A DNA stretch of 64,000 nt. It comes from Xylaria sp. FL1777. Its lineage: Eukaryota; Ascomycota; Sordariomycetes; Xylariales; Xylariaceae. The position numbers and the translations under genes were made by a program. The notes under the pieces were generated by a model. That model did no database searches, had not been told where the DNA came from, and saw only the letters and a program-made list of their open reading frames with translations. Shown here one piece after another: positions 1-13,193 of the stretch (positions are counted from its first letter, which is position 1; each line of letters opens with the position of its first letter). Location: positions 372,001-436,000 of the forward strand of contig MU400525.1 of assembly GCA_022578965.1 (NCBI GenBank), given 5' to 3'.

Positions 1-1791
1 TTATCTGCGACCAACAGGCAAGCAAGTAGGGAAGTATGGTAGGAGAGTAGATAAGTAAGCACGCAGGTAGTAGGTACCGTAAAAGATACATACGCATGCT
101 GTACACAGGCATCCAGACGAATGAAGGATTAGCATTGATCACTTTTCTTTTTTACCTGACTAAGCATGATTATAAGGACAAATCAGAAAGGCGAATTGAC
201 CGTCACACGGACTCACACCTACTACGTAAAATAGTAGCACTGGCAGACAGGTGATACGGTGCTGGCAGCTGAGCGGTAGTGGCAACGGCCCGGGAAAGTT
301 TCGGAGCCTGCTCTCCTCGAGCTTGGCGCCGCACCTGCCCTACCCACAGGTCCGGGATTCCGAAGCACTATAGGGCTGATCTTGGGGATTGAGCCGCATC
401 GTAGCGCCGACAAGGACAATCCCAAATCCGGGGGAGTGCATGTAAGTTCTTGATATCGAAGAAGACTACTTATTGCTTTACGTGCTACAACATCCAAGAG
501 TCATTCTGGCAGTCATTGAGGCCGAAAAATGAAGAAAGTGGCAGAGAATGACAAGGCGACCTTGGAAACGGCGTAAAACATGAGAAATTGGGCTGAGAAT
601 CGTTGCATATGGAGGATTCAAAAAATGTTGGATTTTGAGGTTGAAAGAGATGGAAGAGCGCGAAGCAAATTTATCAAGTTGAGATGTTGTGACGTTGCTG
701 GACGTTGCTCGGCTAGCGCTCGATCTGATCCCGCGGCGTGTTTTGATTGGCTGGTGCGGCGCGCCATGGCTCTGTCCTGGTCTGTGCGGACCCACTTGGC
801 CCGGGCTGTTGCTGTTGCTGCTGAGCGCTGCTGCTGCTTGTTGCTGCGACACGCGCACCCCCGAACGCTCCCAAGTTCCTGCTCATCCGTCCTCTGTCCC
901 TTACCATCGCTCCCGGGTGCATCGTTCATTTCCGCCCACCGGTTCCCTTTCCATCCCGTTTTATCTTGTCCATTGCGCATCTCGGATGCCCTCCTAGAAG
1001 AACCATCTCTTTGCAAACATAGAATACACCCCCGTTCGTGTTTGCCTGATTGCACTCAACTTTTTGTGTAGATACAGACAGCCCTCCAAACCTCCGGGCC
1101 CCTCGATCTCAATTCGCGCCGTGAACGACTTCGAATCTAATTCTGACTGCTCCCATTTATCAAATTCCAAGACTGCGTCTCTTATCGCCTTTACCATTCA
1201 ACTTCTACTCGCGGCGCCTTGTAGGCTCGAAAGCCTTTCGTTCCATACACATTTCGAGCTTGAATCATCGAAACCTTGCCTTCTGAGTGGCTCCCCAACA
1301 GCCGCTCCTATATACCATTTGTCCACTACCTGGATGCTTGCGACATGAAATAGGTTGCGCGTGTACACATATGGCCAAGTGTACTCGTTTCTGATGAATC
1401 TAGTTCCATCTGTTACTGATGAGCCCTGGCTACTCTATTGAAACAATACATGTACGTGCGTTTGCCTTACATAACCCGATATTTGCCTTCCTCTCGGAGC
1501 CGCCATCCTTGGTCATTTCACATACAATCCCCTTCACTAAACTTCGTCCGACTCGATGTAGTCATTTGGTCCCTGCGACAATTATGCTCTCTTTGCTAAC
1601 TGTGATTTGGCGTATAGAAACTTGCGGTTCTATTAACGGGGAGAGAGCCTTGTTGATCACCCAACGTCGAATTCCGTCCGACTATACTAAGCGTGACACT
1701 GTAAAGTAAAGTGTCTTATTATCCTTAAAAAGAAGGAGATTGTATTAACATTATCAAGCGTAGCCTCGTCCCGCCTCTAAGCATACCCACT
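1..1791. other. Intergenic: upstream region of the Yta7-like gene
   Basis: No gene is recognised here. The stretch holds several overlapping short open frames on both strands around 580-1071, over a CTG/TTG-rich tract at 808-845. They conflict with each other and match no family I know. The last 500 bases read like promoter and 5' leader of the downstream AAA-ATPase gene. The left edge may contain the 3' flank of a gene outside the window, but no coding signal shows it. Confidence 0.5.
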
Positions 1792-4700
1792 ATGCCGCCC
1801 AAACGGAAGTATCCTGATAACTTGGTCGAATTTGACCCCAACAAGTCAGACCCGGACGATGATACTTTCGAACCCGAGGTCAATGATCGTTCCGGCCGTG
1901 CTCGAAAAAGGCCACGTGCTGGCCACAATGGCAAGCCGTCTCGCCGCGCAAATAAATACCGCGGGTCTGATATTGATGAAGACGACGATGACCTTTCCGT
2001 TAGTGAAGAGGAAGGATCATTCCATGAGGACGAAGAAGATGATGAGCCCCTTGTCAACGCGAATACGGGTCGCCGTGTGAGGAAGGCCGCCGCAAAACAA
2101 ACTAACTACAAGGAGAGCACTGACGATGAGGATGATGTGGACCAAGATTCTGACAGCAAAGATGAAATTGCCGGAATCACTCCTCAAAAGACGCAACGCT
2201 CGAGTAAAATCGTCACAATCAAATTGACGCCTGCTTTACGGAAGAAGCAACTACTTAGTACTAATACTGGGATCGGAACCAGGCGAACCCGAGCCCGTAC
2301 AGCAGATGCAGAAGGTGGTAATGGTGATGATGAGCTGGTTGAACTCTCCAATTCTGGAAGACATGCCAGACCCGCTGGGGTATCTAAAAGCCGGAGCCCT
2401 GACGCTGTGGTGCGACGTAGGGGAACGCGTGCTGCCAAAGGCCTTAAACAACCTTCTCCACTACCTGAGGTTATCCAGGAGGATGCCCTAAATGCCGACG
2501 AGGCAATTCCTGAAGATGGGGCACAGGATGCTATGGATGTAGAGGAAGCCCAGGAAACCGTTGACGATCTTCAGGGCACAGCTGGTGAAGATGAACCCAT
2601 GCAAACCGTTGAGGCTAACGAAGATGGAGACGAAGACGATGATGTCCCCATTACCCGCCGGACTAGAAACGGCAGACATGCAGCGGGTAATACTGCCGAA
2701 TCCGAAAAGCAGAACCCCTTGGAAGACAGCCAGACAGCGTCTCGCCGTCGTCTCACGCGGGGACGCGGGGGAACAAAAAAGTCGATGCAGGAACCCAGTA
2801 GTGATTTCGAACCTGGTAACGATTCCGACGATGATAATGACACTGCCTCCGAAGGCAAAGGTCCTGAGGGGGAGAATGATGACGCCGAGTCCAGCCCGAG
2901 TCGCCAAGGAAAGAGATCTCCAGGAAAGAGTAGAAGATCATCCAGAAGGCCTCGGAATGCGGATGAATCTGGTGAAGATGAACACCTTGACCGAGAAGAA
3001 ATAGCAGAAGAACTTGAAGATCTTCGAGAAGACTCCTTGTCATTAAGACGACCGAGGCGGCGCTCTCCTGAAATTCTCTTCGAGGAAAAGACGCGACGGC
3101 GAACAGTCAAGAAGGTCGACTACTCTATTCTCCCATTAAATCAAGCCAATTTCGAGATTGATGAGGATGAAGCGGAGGTACCAATCTCAACCCCAGCTCG
3201 TCGGCGTGGTCGTGCAAATGCTGCAGTCTACAATAGTCGGACCCTTCATACCCTTGCTGGCCCCTTTGGGGGTGTTACAGGTGAAGGGGCCCTTGCTGAG
3301 GGTCCCTGGGGAAATGGTCAGTCTGGAACCGCCGGGAATATTGAATCTGACAGCAGTGACGACGAGACAAATGCTCGCTCTGGAGCAGCTGGCAATCCGC
3401 CTGTAACTCCCCGTGGTCTTTTAGGTGGTAGTGGTCATCTTGCCAATGGAGATGGCCATGGCAACAGAATCGGCACGCTAGCGCCGAATGTTGGCAAGGT
3501 GAAAGACCACAAAGCTCTTGCCGACGCGGACCCTTTAGGTGTTGATTTGACTGTCAATTTCAGCCAAGTCGGAGGCATGGAAGGCCATATTGAACAGCTC
3601 AAAGAAATGGTTCAGTTACCTCTACTGTACCCTGACATGTTTACGAGGTTTCACGTCACTCCTCCCAGGGGTGTTCTTTTCCATGGCCCTCCTGGAACGG
3701 GAAAAACTCTTCTTGCCCGGGCACTTGCGAATTCTGTTGGATTTGGTGGTAGAAAGATTACCTTCTACATGCGCAAGGGCGCTGATGCTCTGAGCAAATG
3801 GGTAGGCGAGGCAGAGAAGCAGCTACGCCTCCTGTTTGAAGAAGCCCGAAAAACACAGCCGAGCATCATTTTCTTCGATGAGATTGATGGTCTTGCACCT
3901 GTTCGATCGAGTAAACAAGAACAGATTCACGCCTCCATTGTTTCTACTCTCTTGGCTTTGATGGATGGCATGGACGGCCGAGGCCAGGTAATTGTCATTG
4001 GTGCTACCAACCGGCCTGACAACATCGATCCAGCCCTTCGTCGCCCTGGTCGCTTCGATCGTGAATTTTACTTTCCGCTTCCAGATGTGGACGCTCGTAA
4101 ATCCATTTTGGATATCCATACAAAGGACTGGGGTTTGTCCGAAGAATTCAAATTGTCGTTGGCCAAAGACGCCAAGGGTTATGGTGGTGCCGACCTGCGA
4201 GCCTTGTGCACCGAAGCCGCCTTAAATGCAATTCAGCGTACCTATCCACAGATTTATTTTTCGAAGGAAAAGCTCGTCGTCGACCCTGAAAAGGTAAACG
4301 TACAAATGACCGACTTTGTTATCGCAAAGAAGAAGATTGTTCCATCGTCTGAACGTTCCTCGACATCGGGAGCAGCGTCGCTGCCAAAGTACATTGAACC
4401 GCTTTTGCGAAGTCAGTTTAAAGCTATCACAAACAGACTAGACAGCGCCTTCCCTCGAAAGCCCAAGGTAACAGCTCTTGAAGAAGCCATGTACGAACCA
4501 TATAACGATGAGGATTTCGGGTTTGACCGGGAACAACTGTTCCAAGAATTTGACACTTCGCGCGCATTTCGGCCTCGGCTCTTGGTTCATGGTATGCAAG
4601 GCATGGGGCAATCATACATTAGTGCTGCCATTCTGCACTATTTTGAGGGTGTTCATGTGCAAAACTTCGATTTACCTACTATTATTGGTGATTCACGAGT

Positions 4701-6745
4701 AAGTCTCTTGTCACTATCCACTTTCATTCTTTTATTGCTGCTAACCGTCCCTTCAGCCTCCCGAGCAAGTCTTAACGGGCCTTTTCACCGAAGTAAAGCG
4801 TCAAAAACCTAGTATCATCTTCATTCCAAATGTCGATGCATGGTATAACACGTTAGCTGGGCCTGCATTGACCGCATTCTTGGGCATGCTCAGATCACTG
4901 CACCCAACTGATCCAGTCATGGTACTGGGTACTTCTGAGACTGAAGTCGAAGACCTTAGCCCGGATCTACGGCGTAATCTCTTCGGATTTTCTAAATTGA
5001 ATACTATTGAGATCGTCCGTCCAGTTAAAGTGAGTCTCTTCTATGCTGCTTGATTTTTTGTTGAAGTTAACAAGGTATAGGAAAACCGGGAGGAATACTT
5101 TTCTAGGGTCATCGCACATATTCGAAGGATGCCAAAAGATTTTCCTGATCCAATGCATCGAAAAAAGCGTCAGCTAGAGGAATTACCTATCGCTCCAGCG
5201 CCTCCTGCCAAAAAGTTAACCAAGGAAGAGATTCATAACGAAGACGTACGGTATCGGCAAGCACTCAACCTCATGAAAGTACATCTACAGCCTATCATGG
5301 ATCAGATTTCCAAGAAATATCAAAAGTTTCGCCATCCAGTTATACCAGAATCTCAGTACCAATATTTGTTAGACGAAGCAGACCCAAACTATGTCAGGCC
5401 TGATGTGGTGGATGCGCCTCAGCGCCTTTACGAGCTTGCAAAAGACAGTGATGGGTATCCTGGTCTTCGCGAGACCATAACTGGCAAGTTTTTTTACAAT
5501 CTTGATGTCAATATCATAGAAACAAGACTTGCCAATGGGTTTTATTGGCGACCATACGAATTCTTAAAGGATGTCCGCGCTCTGAAGAGTGATGCGGAAA
5601 GCATCGGTGATAGAGCACGCTGGCTGAAAGCCTCCGAACTTCTAGCCAATGTAGAAGTTGACGTTCTAGATGTTGATGAGAAGCTACGGAACACAGGCAT
5701 CAACTGGGAGAGGTTGTACGAAACCCACAAAAAAAGGAGAGAGGAGAGAGAAGAGCGTGCACGTAAAAAGAAGGCGATGCAGTCTGTCCTTGATGCAGCG
5801 CGTTCTAGTACTAGTAACGGCAGAGATCCCCCGCAGAATGGTTCGCACACTACAAGTCTGCATACTACTACTGCACAATTTCAGGTCATAGGAGGCCCAC
5901 CAAACGGTACAGCAGAAGCCTCTACATCTAATGCCACTACGAACGGAACATCAGTGCCTTCTCGAACTACAGACGAAGATGTCCAAATGGGAGGTGCCGA
6001 TAATCATTCGGGTCGCCTATCCCCCATGCAGCCGCCATTGCAGTGGCCTCGCATGCCGCCTCGCTCTCTTGATACATCTCTAATAGCCACTCCGGGGCGT
6101 ACAACCCAGATTTCGCAGGTCTCGGCTGTGCAATCACTGCCGCCGGGTGTATCTCCGTCAGCACTGGTGAATGATGCTTCAACAACTCGTACTTCAGATC
6201 CCTCTAATAGATCTTCCAACATCAGCACCCAATTAACAAACGGCGAGTTGGGACCTGAGTCCATACCAGATACCCTACCGTATCCTGGTGCTAGTCAGCT
6301 TACATCTAGTGATGAGCGATGGGCACACTCCCAAGCTGAGGCCATGCGGCGAGGATATTTACCACAGCCTAGATTATCTCAAGAATCTCAGAATCAGGCA
6401 TCACCAACCGCGGCCAAATCCTCTCATGCGCCTAGTGTGGCAAACCTCCTGAACGAGCCACTAGATGAAGGGTCACAGCCGCAGTCACAACCTCTGTCAC
6501 AAAAAGAACCGCAAGTAGAGCTGAGTGAGGCCTCAGCTGAGCTCCTTCTAGCCGAGCTGACTAAACGCACTTCTGGCTGTACGATAGAACAGCTAGAGCA
6601 GATCAACCGGGACTTGATGTCTAAGCTATGGGAGACGCGAGGTGAACACAATAGAATGAAGGTGCTGAAATTAATCACGCATGTTTTTAACGAAACCATG
6701 CTTGACATAATGGAGATGCAAAAGATATTCCGGTCGAGTCAGTGA
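1792..6745 (+). CDS. Yta7/ATAD2-type AAA-ATPase with bromodomain (chromatin/histone chaperone-like)
   Basis: Three exons (1792-4698, 4757-5029, 5081-6745) joined in phase 0 give about 1614 residues. Introns are 58 and 51 nt with GTAAGT and GTGAGT donors. Residues 1-560 are acidic, disordered and rich in basic RRRR-type patches. AAA domain 1 (about 590-760) has Walker A GPPGTGKT near 631, Walker B IIFFDEID near 692 and GATNRPD/RRPGRFDRE near 737-760, so it should hydrolyse ATP. AAA domain 2 (about 930-1060) is degenerate: GMQGMGQS replaces Walker A (Lys to Gln) and the Walker B acidic residues are lost. A divergent bromodomain follows at about 1116-1234, then a Ser/Gln/Pro-rich tail. Known Yta7/Abo1/ATAD2 proteins form hexamers that load or evict H3-H4 at chromatin. 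This order of domains is diagnostic; the role here is inferred from the family. Confidence 0.93.
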
Positions 6746-8165
6746 TGAAAACCAAGTCACTGGATTTGGCAGGCATTGTATAGAATACCTACCCGCGCCA
6801 GGTGCGAAGGCAAGTGGGCAGACCGTGAACTCATTCAAGGTCTCTCACAACTTTCCTACTATTACTTTCCATTGTCTTGAGGACCGTCGCAAGCTTCGGC
6901 TGATACGATCGCTTGAACGGTGCTCATGTTTGTTAGGTTGTAACTTTGGACATGGGGTATATTTAACAATAGATGCAACAAAAGAAGACCACGTGGTCAG
7001 GAGAATATATTTGCTCCTTTTGTGTAGCATGTATCGTTCTGGCTTTGTGGCAGAAATAGAGCGAATAGCCCAATGTATTTTGCATCACATATTAGAAGGA
7101 TTGTTGTTATGCTATATGATGTATGCTTGTAGCTTTCATGTGGCTTATTTGTGTTATGTATTAGGCACTTGCGTATTCTAGCTTGACCTCTAGATCAACG
7201 CAGGCATATGCTAGATATTGCTCAACTTTCCTGCGAGACATGGTGTGCTCTAATCGTTGAACCTAGCCCATCAAGTTGTGGTGGTGTTTGGTCAATAAAT
7301 GAGGCCTCGGAATACCGAGATGAGAGATATATTGCAGACAAGGAGAGATATTTATTCACTTCACCTCTTGACTTCAGCCGCATAAGTATTGCAAATAACG
7401 TCCTGGGTTATCGGCTTACTCATTTGCTGCTGAGTCGCAGCTTGCAGGTTCGGGTAAGTCAATAAATAAATAAATAGATAGATAATAGGATATTTAGCCC
7501 CCGGGTTACACTTGACGGTACCTAGGACTGCCTGTTGATACGCTATGTTAAATGATTTGTATATTCAATACTTGACTCGCTGGTTGTTATAATTAATACC
7601 ACCTATAGTGGTGGTATGGGATCTAAGCTACGTAGTATTCGAAATCCGTGGTGAGAATGCGACGGCAATGGATGGATTGAGATGTAACAATACCGCAGAG
7701 AGGGAGGGAGGGAGGTAGATCGAGGGTTAATCTGGACTACCTAATGGAGCAACTGACAGTTATGTTGCAGAGATCTGAGATATACGGGCCGACATTTGGT
7801 GATGATCGTCAGGGGCTGCTAGATTGGGGGCCATGAGGAGGAGGATGTGGAAGTAAAGTAAAGTAATTATGTAACTTCCTCTCCTGGGAATTTTCTAGGA
7901 AAATCACTGATATCATGTATCAAGGGGCAAGAAGCTCTGGTAGTAATAAAGAGTGGGAGAGTGTAATTCGCGATTAGATCGGGTAATGTGTATTGGTATA
8001 ATTAGCTATATACAGTTGAACAAGTATAGGTATCTCTCGTAGTAGTGGTATCTCTGTCATAAAATCGAACACGCATCCATAGATCAACAAGACTTTCTTC
8101 CTCTTTTTCCGCGTAATCACGTTATACTTATAGTTACATGCATGTAAATATAAATATGTGCGGGC
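6746..8165. other. Intergenic between convergent Yta7-like and permease genes
   Basis: The 3' flanks of two convergent genes, about 1.4 kb. A 118-codon open frame at 6825-7181 has no recognisable domain and runs through AT-rich DNA that looks like 3' UTR. Short simple repeats occur, such as AATAAATAAATAAATAGATAGATAA near 7462-7486 (an 'ATAA/ATAG' run) and a GAGGGAGGGAGGGAGG tract near 7697-7712. No gene is supported. Confidence 0.5.
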
Positions 8166-10312
8166 TTAGAAGAGCCAGGAGACCCACTTCCTGTAGAAGT
8201 TCTTGCCACGGTTGGGGTGCGCGGCCTTCTCGGCGGCCTGGTTGGCGAGGAACTCCTCCTCTTCCCTGTCGATGATGTCCTTGCCGGTGTAGAAGTCGCA
8301 CTCGTGCGGCCGGACGCCCTTGCTCTTCGTGATGAACTTGTGCCCGAAGATGAGGGCCAGGTAGAGGGGGATGCCGATGTAGCCCGTGATGAAGTTCTTG
8401 TAGTTCCCGTTGACGGAGAGGCTGGGGATGAAGGCGTCGAAGTTCTTGGTGAGGGCCACGAGCACGCAGATGAAGAGGGCGACGTACGAGCCCCAGATGC
8501 CCAATGGTGCCGTGTACGGCATCATCTCCTTTGTGATGCCCTGCGCCTTGCGGGCCCGTACGAACCAGATATGAGTGACGAGGATAGAAATCCATGACAA
8601 CAGACCGAGAATGGTGGTCACGTTGACGAGGTAGGTGAACACCTGCTTCGCATCATCGGACACGTTCAAGAAGCCTAGCAAGCCGAAAATAGCAGAGGTG
8701 AAGAGAGCGTAGATCGGAACACCACGTCTGTCGGTGTTTCGGAAAATGGAAGGCGCCGAGCCATCTGATGCTAGACCATATAGAGTACGGCTGGCGATGT
8801 ACAAATCAGAGTTGGCGGCCGACAAGACGAAAAGCAAAATGGAGGCGTTGAGGATGTGAGGGAGGATTTTGATGTTCGCCAGCTCAATCGCGACCACGAA
8901 GGGCGAGGCGGCAGCACTGGTTGATTTCTCGTTGGCGAAAGCGAGCATTTTGTCGTTGAAGGGCACGATCATGCCTACGAGAAAGACGCTGATGATGTAG
9001 AAGACGACAATACGGTAGAAGGTGAGTTTGATCGCACGAGGAATCGTCTTTCGGGGATTCTGAGCCTCTCCCACTGTCACACCCACCAACTCAGTTCCCA
9101 GAAAGGCAAAGGTCGCCGTGACCAGTGTCGAGTAGAAGGTGAGGAATCGTCCCCGAGCTCCAGTGATATCATCGTTGAAATCGCCGTTGAATGCGCTGTT
9201 GTTCTGTCAGCGTACAACTCCCCCCAAATGACCGATGAATGTAAATAAGTTAGACACTAAGGAACGTACCCTGGATTCCTCCAGTATTCAAATCCTCTGG
9301 CATGGCCGTCGGCACCACCGGCGGTAATGACGAGTGATACTAGAATTACGCCAATAATCACGATCACTTTGAAACTCGACCTGAAGCATTCTAAGTTAGC
9401 GATCTATACTTCCATTAAGCTCGAGAGGTTTCCGGACAAGCGGCAGTCCTATGCTTAGACGTCGACTATAAAACGAAGTGATGCCATCACGAGAGTACTT
9501 ACAGCCAGAATTCAAATTCACCAAAGAAGCTGACACCGAAGTAATTGATAGCTATGATCAATACTAAGAAGATGGCGATCCAGACTCCAGGATTGACACG
9601 ATCTCGGGGTAACCAAAATTGAATCACAAGAGCAGCGGCGGTAAGCTGGTTGGGCGGAAGAATAATATACTTGAACCAGTAACTAGATGTAGCGAAGCAC
9701 ACTCATTAGTCAAAAAATTTTCGGATTTAGGGGTTTTGAGGGTGAATAAAACTCACGTCCAACCCAGAGCGAAACCAAGCGAGGGGTCGCAGAAACGACT
9801 CGCGTAACCAGTGAAACCAGCGGACATGGGAAGCCAAGCAGAGATCTCTCCCAGACCAGCCATGACAAGGAAGACGACAAAACCGATAACCGAGTATGAG
9901 ATCAAAATAGCACCGGGCCCGGCCTTAGCGAGAGCCTTGCCAGTACCAATGATTACTGTAGCACAATTAGTACACTTCCATCTCACCATAATACGACAAG
10001 TTGCGTGGCATAAACGGGGACGAGTAGCCGTGGGCGGACGTTGAGGTAACGGTAGCCATTGGACCTAGCTCGGTAGTTGAATATAAAATAAGTAGAGAGT
10101 AGTCACATACAGCCAGTTCCGATAGCACCACCAATGGCAATCATAGAAATATGGCGAGCCTTCAGACCACGATGCAGAGCGGTCGCAGCGGACGTCTCGA
10201 TACCACGAATCTGACCAGGCTCGTACTCATAATTGTTGAAGACGCTGGCTTCTTCCTTCGTGCCATTTGGCGAGGCCGACGAGTGCCTCGACCTCAGGCT
10301 GTGCCCCTCCAT
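8166..10312 (-). CDS. Amino acid permease, YAT (yeast amino acid transporter) family, Gap1-like
   Basis: A plasma-membrane proton-coupled amino acid importer by family. Five exons on the minus strand (10312-10111, 9955-9757, 9682-9503, 9380-9270, 9195-8166) total 1722 nt, or 573 residues, the usual YAT length. A short hydrophilic N-terminus leads to the first membrane helix, whose IGGAIGTGL signature is completed across intron 1. Further family marks are LISYSVIGF, MAGLGEISAWLP, a GWTYWFKY segment made by the exon 2/3 join, ELVGVTVGEAQNPRKTIP in exon 5, and about 12 hydrophobic segments. The intron 4 acceptor was set at 9196 because it keeps frame and restores YWRNPGAFNG. The first acceptor AG, at 9204, would shift the frame. 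Substrate range cannot be read. A GATAAG (minus strand, 10941-10936) about 0.6 kb upstream is compatible with nitrogen (GATA-factor) control but is weak evidence. Confidence 0.93.
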
Positions 10313-10565
10313 GGTGTGTGCCTCGTTCCCCTTTCGCGTGCGTGTGTGGTGAGTGGAAAGTAAGACGGGAGAAGGGCGACAACGAGTCGAGTCGGACGTG
10401 GACCACCTAACTATCTAGACGTAATACGCAACTAGACAGACCAGATCCAAAGTTCGGTTATCCTTGTAGATGTCCTCGACGTCGATGGCGAAACGGCGCA
10501 ACTCCAGTATTAAAGAAGGTTAAGTAAACAAAGAAAAGAGAAGCATAGACAGACCGACACACAGT

Positions 10566-10590
10566 CAGACAGATAGACAGACAGACAGAC
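10566..10590. repeat. (CAGA)n/(TAGA) microsatellite
   Basis: Six tetranucleotide units, CAGA with one TAGA, lie in the presumed 5' leader or promoter of the permease, about 250 bases from its start codon. Confidence 0.8.
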
Positions 10591-10638
10591 CAAACCAACC
10601 AGGATATCTATGCACCAAAACCAACAGACGACTCGAAC

Positions 10639-10663
10639 GGGAGCGTGGGGGCGGGGAGGGGGG
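10639..10663 (+). other. Potential G-quadruplex tract in permease upstream region
   Basis: Four G-runs (10639-10641, 10647-10651, 10653-10656, 10658-10663) are separated by loops of 5, 1 and 1 bases, which fits the G3+N1-7 pattern. The G-rich strand is opposite to the permease coding strand. Folding and function are inference. Confidence 0.5.
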
Positions 10664-13193
10664 AAAGAAGCGAAGCAGACAGAAGAGCTCAGGAGAGTTC
10701 ATTGGGTTAAATAACATAAGATGAGCGCACGCCAAGACGTCGGCTGCTGGCCTCTCTGCGCTCTTCCCTCATCCTTCTTCCCTCTCTTTCGCCTCCTCAT
10801 TATCAGAGAGAAGGGCGCCGAGCTGCACGCCAAGACGCAGCTCTCGGCCACGACTGGCCCCGTTGCGTCTAGGCCTGCACCGCACCCCTGCCCACGCCTG
10901 TGTTGAGGCTAAGCCCTGGCTGGTGTTTCCCCCGTCTTATCTTTTCTGTGGCCGACCAGACGCCCGGGTCGTCCGCTGGCCCTGATTTGTCTGTCGTGCG
11001 TCCATCGTCACAGCAAATCGCAATCTGGCGTGCCTCCGAGTCACGCCCGGCCGGCTCGGGTCTCCTTGTTCTTATTTCGAGTACGACGCTGCTCCGGTAT
11101 TTCAATTCATGAGCGAGCGAATCTACGGATGTGAATGGATGGATGCAGATGGTAACAGTACTTAGCCGTAGCAGTAGCTGTAGCCGTAGCCGTGTAACGT
11201 ACCTACATACCGCGTATATAAGGTGGCGTACAGTAGTATAGTCTAGTTGGTACTGGTACCATGCATGGCTACCTACTGATTTATGCGTATGTAAGAAGGT
11301 AGAAGGCTAGATGCTCACACGATCATGTAAAACAGCCCGCTCGGCAGACTAGTACCTTAAGCTAGGTAGGTAGCGTGGACTGCACTTGCTGAATTTCCAT
11401 CTCTCTTATTTAGAGTACACATGTTTTTTGCACGCTAGAGGTGCCGATAGATCAGCCTAACTATTGCGTATGGTACTTGTTTATTATTATCATCAGTATA
11501 GCGCCATCTAACGCGATAGCGAGATCAAGCCAGGGAGACTAGAGCCCCGCCAAAGTTGTCCTTACCCCATTATGTTATCATGGCGGCGAGTATATTACGA
11601 CCAAATCTCACGCCGTTAGAAATGCCAAGCTTTTCAGCCCACCATCTACTCAAGACCCTTAGCCTAAACCTTGCCTCGGGCCTTTTCCACACCATTCCCT
11701 AATATCTACCTACATAAGGGTCTCTCTAGTAGATTAGAGTCTCTTGGGTTTTCTACACGTATAAGAGTGCGAAAAATTAATCAAATACCTCAGGTAGTAT
11801 TGGACGGGTAGCGTAGTATAGAAGGACTTGTGGTCAGCTGCCCGGAGGAACAGCCACAGGACGTGTCAGAGACGATCAGCGAGCGACACAATTCAGCTCA
11901 GGCTGACCGGCGTCGGTAGGTACGTGCGTTAACAGTTAGTGTTCGGTTGGCGTACGATTTAGTGTGCTGGACTAATATCTGGTGTTAGTGTAGCGTAGTG
12001 GAATTGTCTGGGCACACAAGTCTGGGCATTGAGAACGTGACCGAATGCCTAATCTGGACAAGGCTTTCTTCTGTTTACACTGACCTCTTACATTATACTA
12101 CACTGCACTACACACTATTCTTTGGTAGGACATGACGGTGTGTAGAATCATGCGTAATACTGTGGCAACGTTGAACTACGTACTACGTCTAGGACTTACA
12201 TGATGTAGTGTATACTGCTGCCAATGGCACTTCTCTCCCCTGCCAAGAACGCTAAACCATCGCCCAGCTGTGTATACTTACATATACTGCTGTAGGCTGG
12301 CTGTAAGTAGTAGACAGCCTCAGAGAGCTGTGCCTATCTTGGACACCGACAGCAGAGCTGACATTGCCTTACATGCCACGGCTGTGCTCTGCTGAGCTGT
12401 GCTGTTGTACACGTACACAAAAGACTATCTATGCGTGGATAGATATCTACCTACTTACATAGTAGTGTGCAAACAAGACCGCCGTTATCTTGCCATCACA
12501 CGTTGACTTCACCAGATAGGTTACTTGGCAGCCATGGCAAGGTAACCGGAAGAAGAAGGTTGAAGAACCTGGACCCTAGCCAGTGTGGGTATTAGTATAG
12601 TAAGGTATAGTTCTGCCTACTTACGCACACTAGGTACGCATATAGGTACCTAGTGTAGACTAGTGCGTCCCCCGCATTCTCTCCCGGTCGAGCTTTTGGG
12701 TCAGCTGGAAAACGACGGCAGAGAGAGGAGCCCTTGTGAGAATCAGTAAACGAATCACGGCTTCCTGTGTACGCAGCACGCATAAATGAAGATCTTAACT
12801 ATGCTAGGTACGCAGGAAGTATGTACTGTAGGTACTTTGTAGGAGACCACTAAAAGCTTCCATCGATATTCCGGGCTCCTTCTATGCAGGCTACGAATCT
12901 GAGGTGCATGCTTGACTTGCATACTGGTATTATATGTATAACATGCCTGCTTATGGCTTGCTGTCTCTTATATTTTCACCTCTGAACCTAAAGGCTTCGA
13001 TTAGATTTTTGTTGCCCTTGACCATGCCACCACATAAACTCCGAATGTTGATGATGAACTACTTTGTACAAGTCTCTCTAATCATATGTATTGCTGCCAA
13101 AATCCTAGTCGCTCTGGTGCGTACCGGTCATGCGCCCGGGTTGGCGCACCACCAAACTGCCCGCCTTTCGAGACCCGATGCGCCAAGGCCAAA

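Larger units (their letters stand above)
10313..13193. other. Intergenic, about 2.9 kb, between permease start and Nup192 end
   Basis: No gene is recognised. The permease-proximal part (10313-11120) is probably promoter and 5' leader. It holds a CAGA/TAGA microsatellite at 10566-10590 and a G-quadruplex-capable tract at 10639-10663. The rest is composed of short low-complexity words such as TAGGTA, CGTAGT and TAGCAGTAGC and only short open frames. I saw no tRNA-like cloverleaf or transposon end, though a covariance search was not possible. Confidence 0.5.

Noticed and set aside
580..1071. 163-codon frame and its antisense partners
   Set aside because: Three or more frames are open at once over a CTG-rich tract, which is expected by composition. 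No family features.
8134..8597. Frames on both strands in the last part of the permease
   Set aside because: Open only because of the GC-rich codons of the permease, whose own frame holds conserved transporter sequence.
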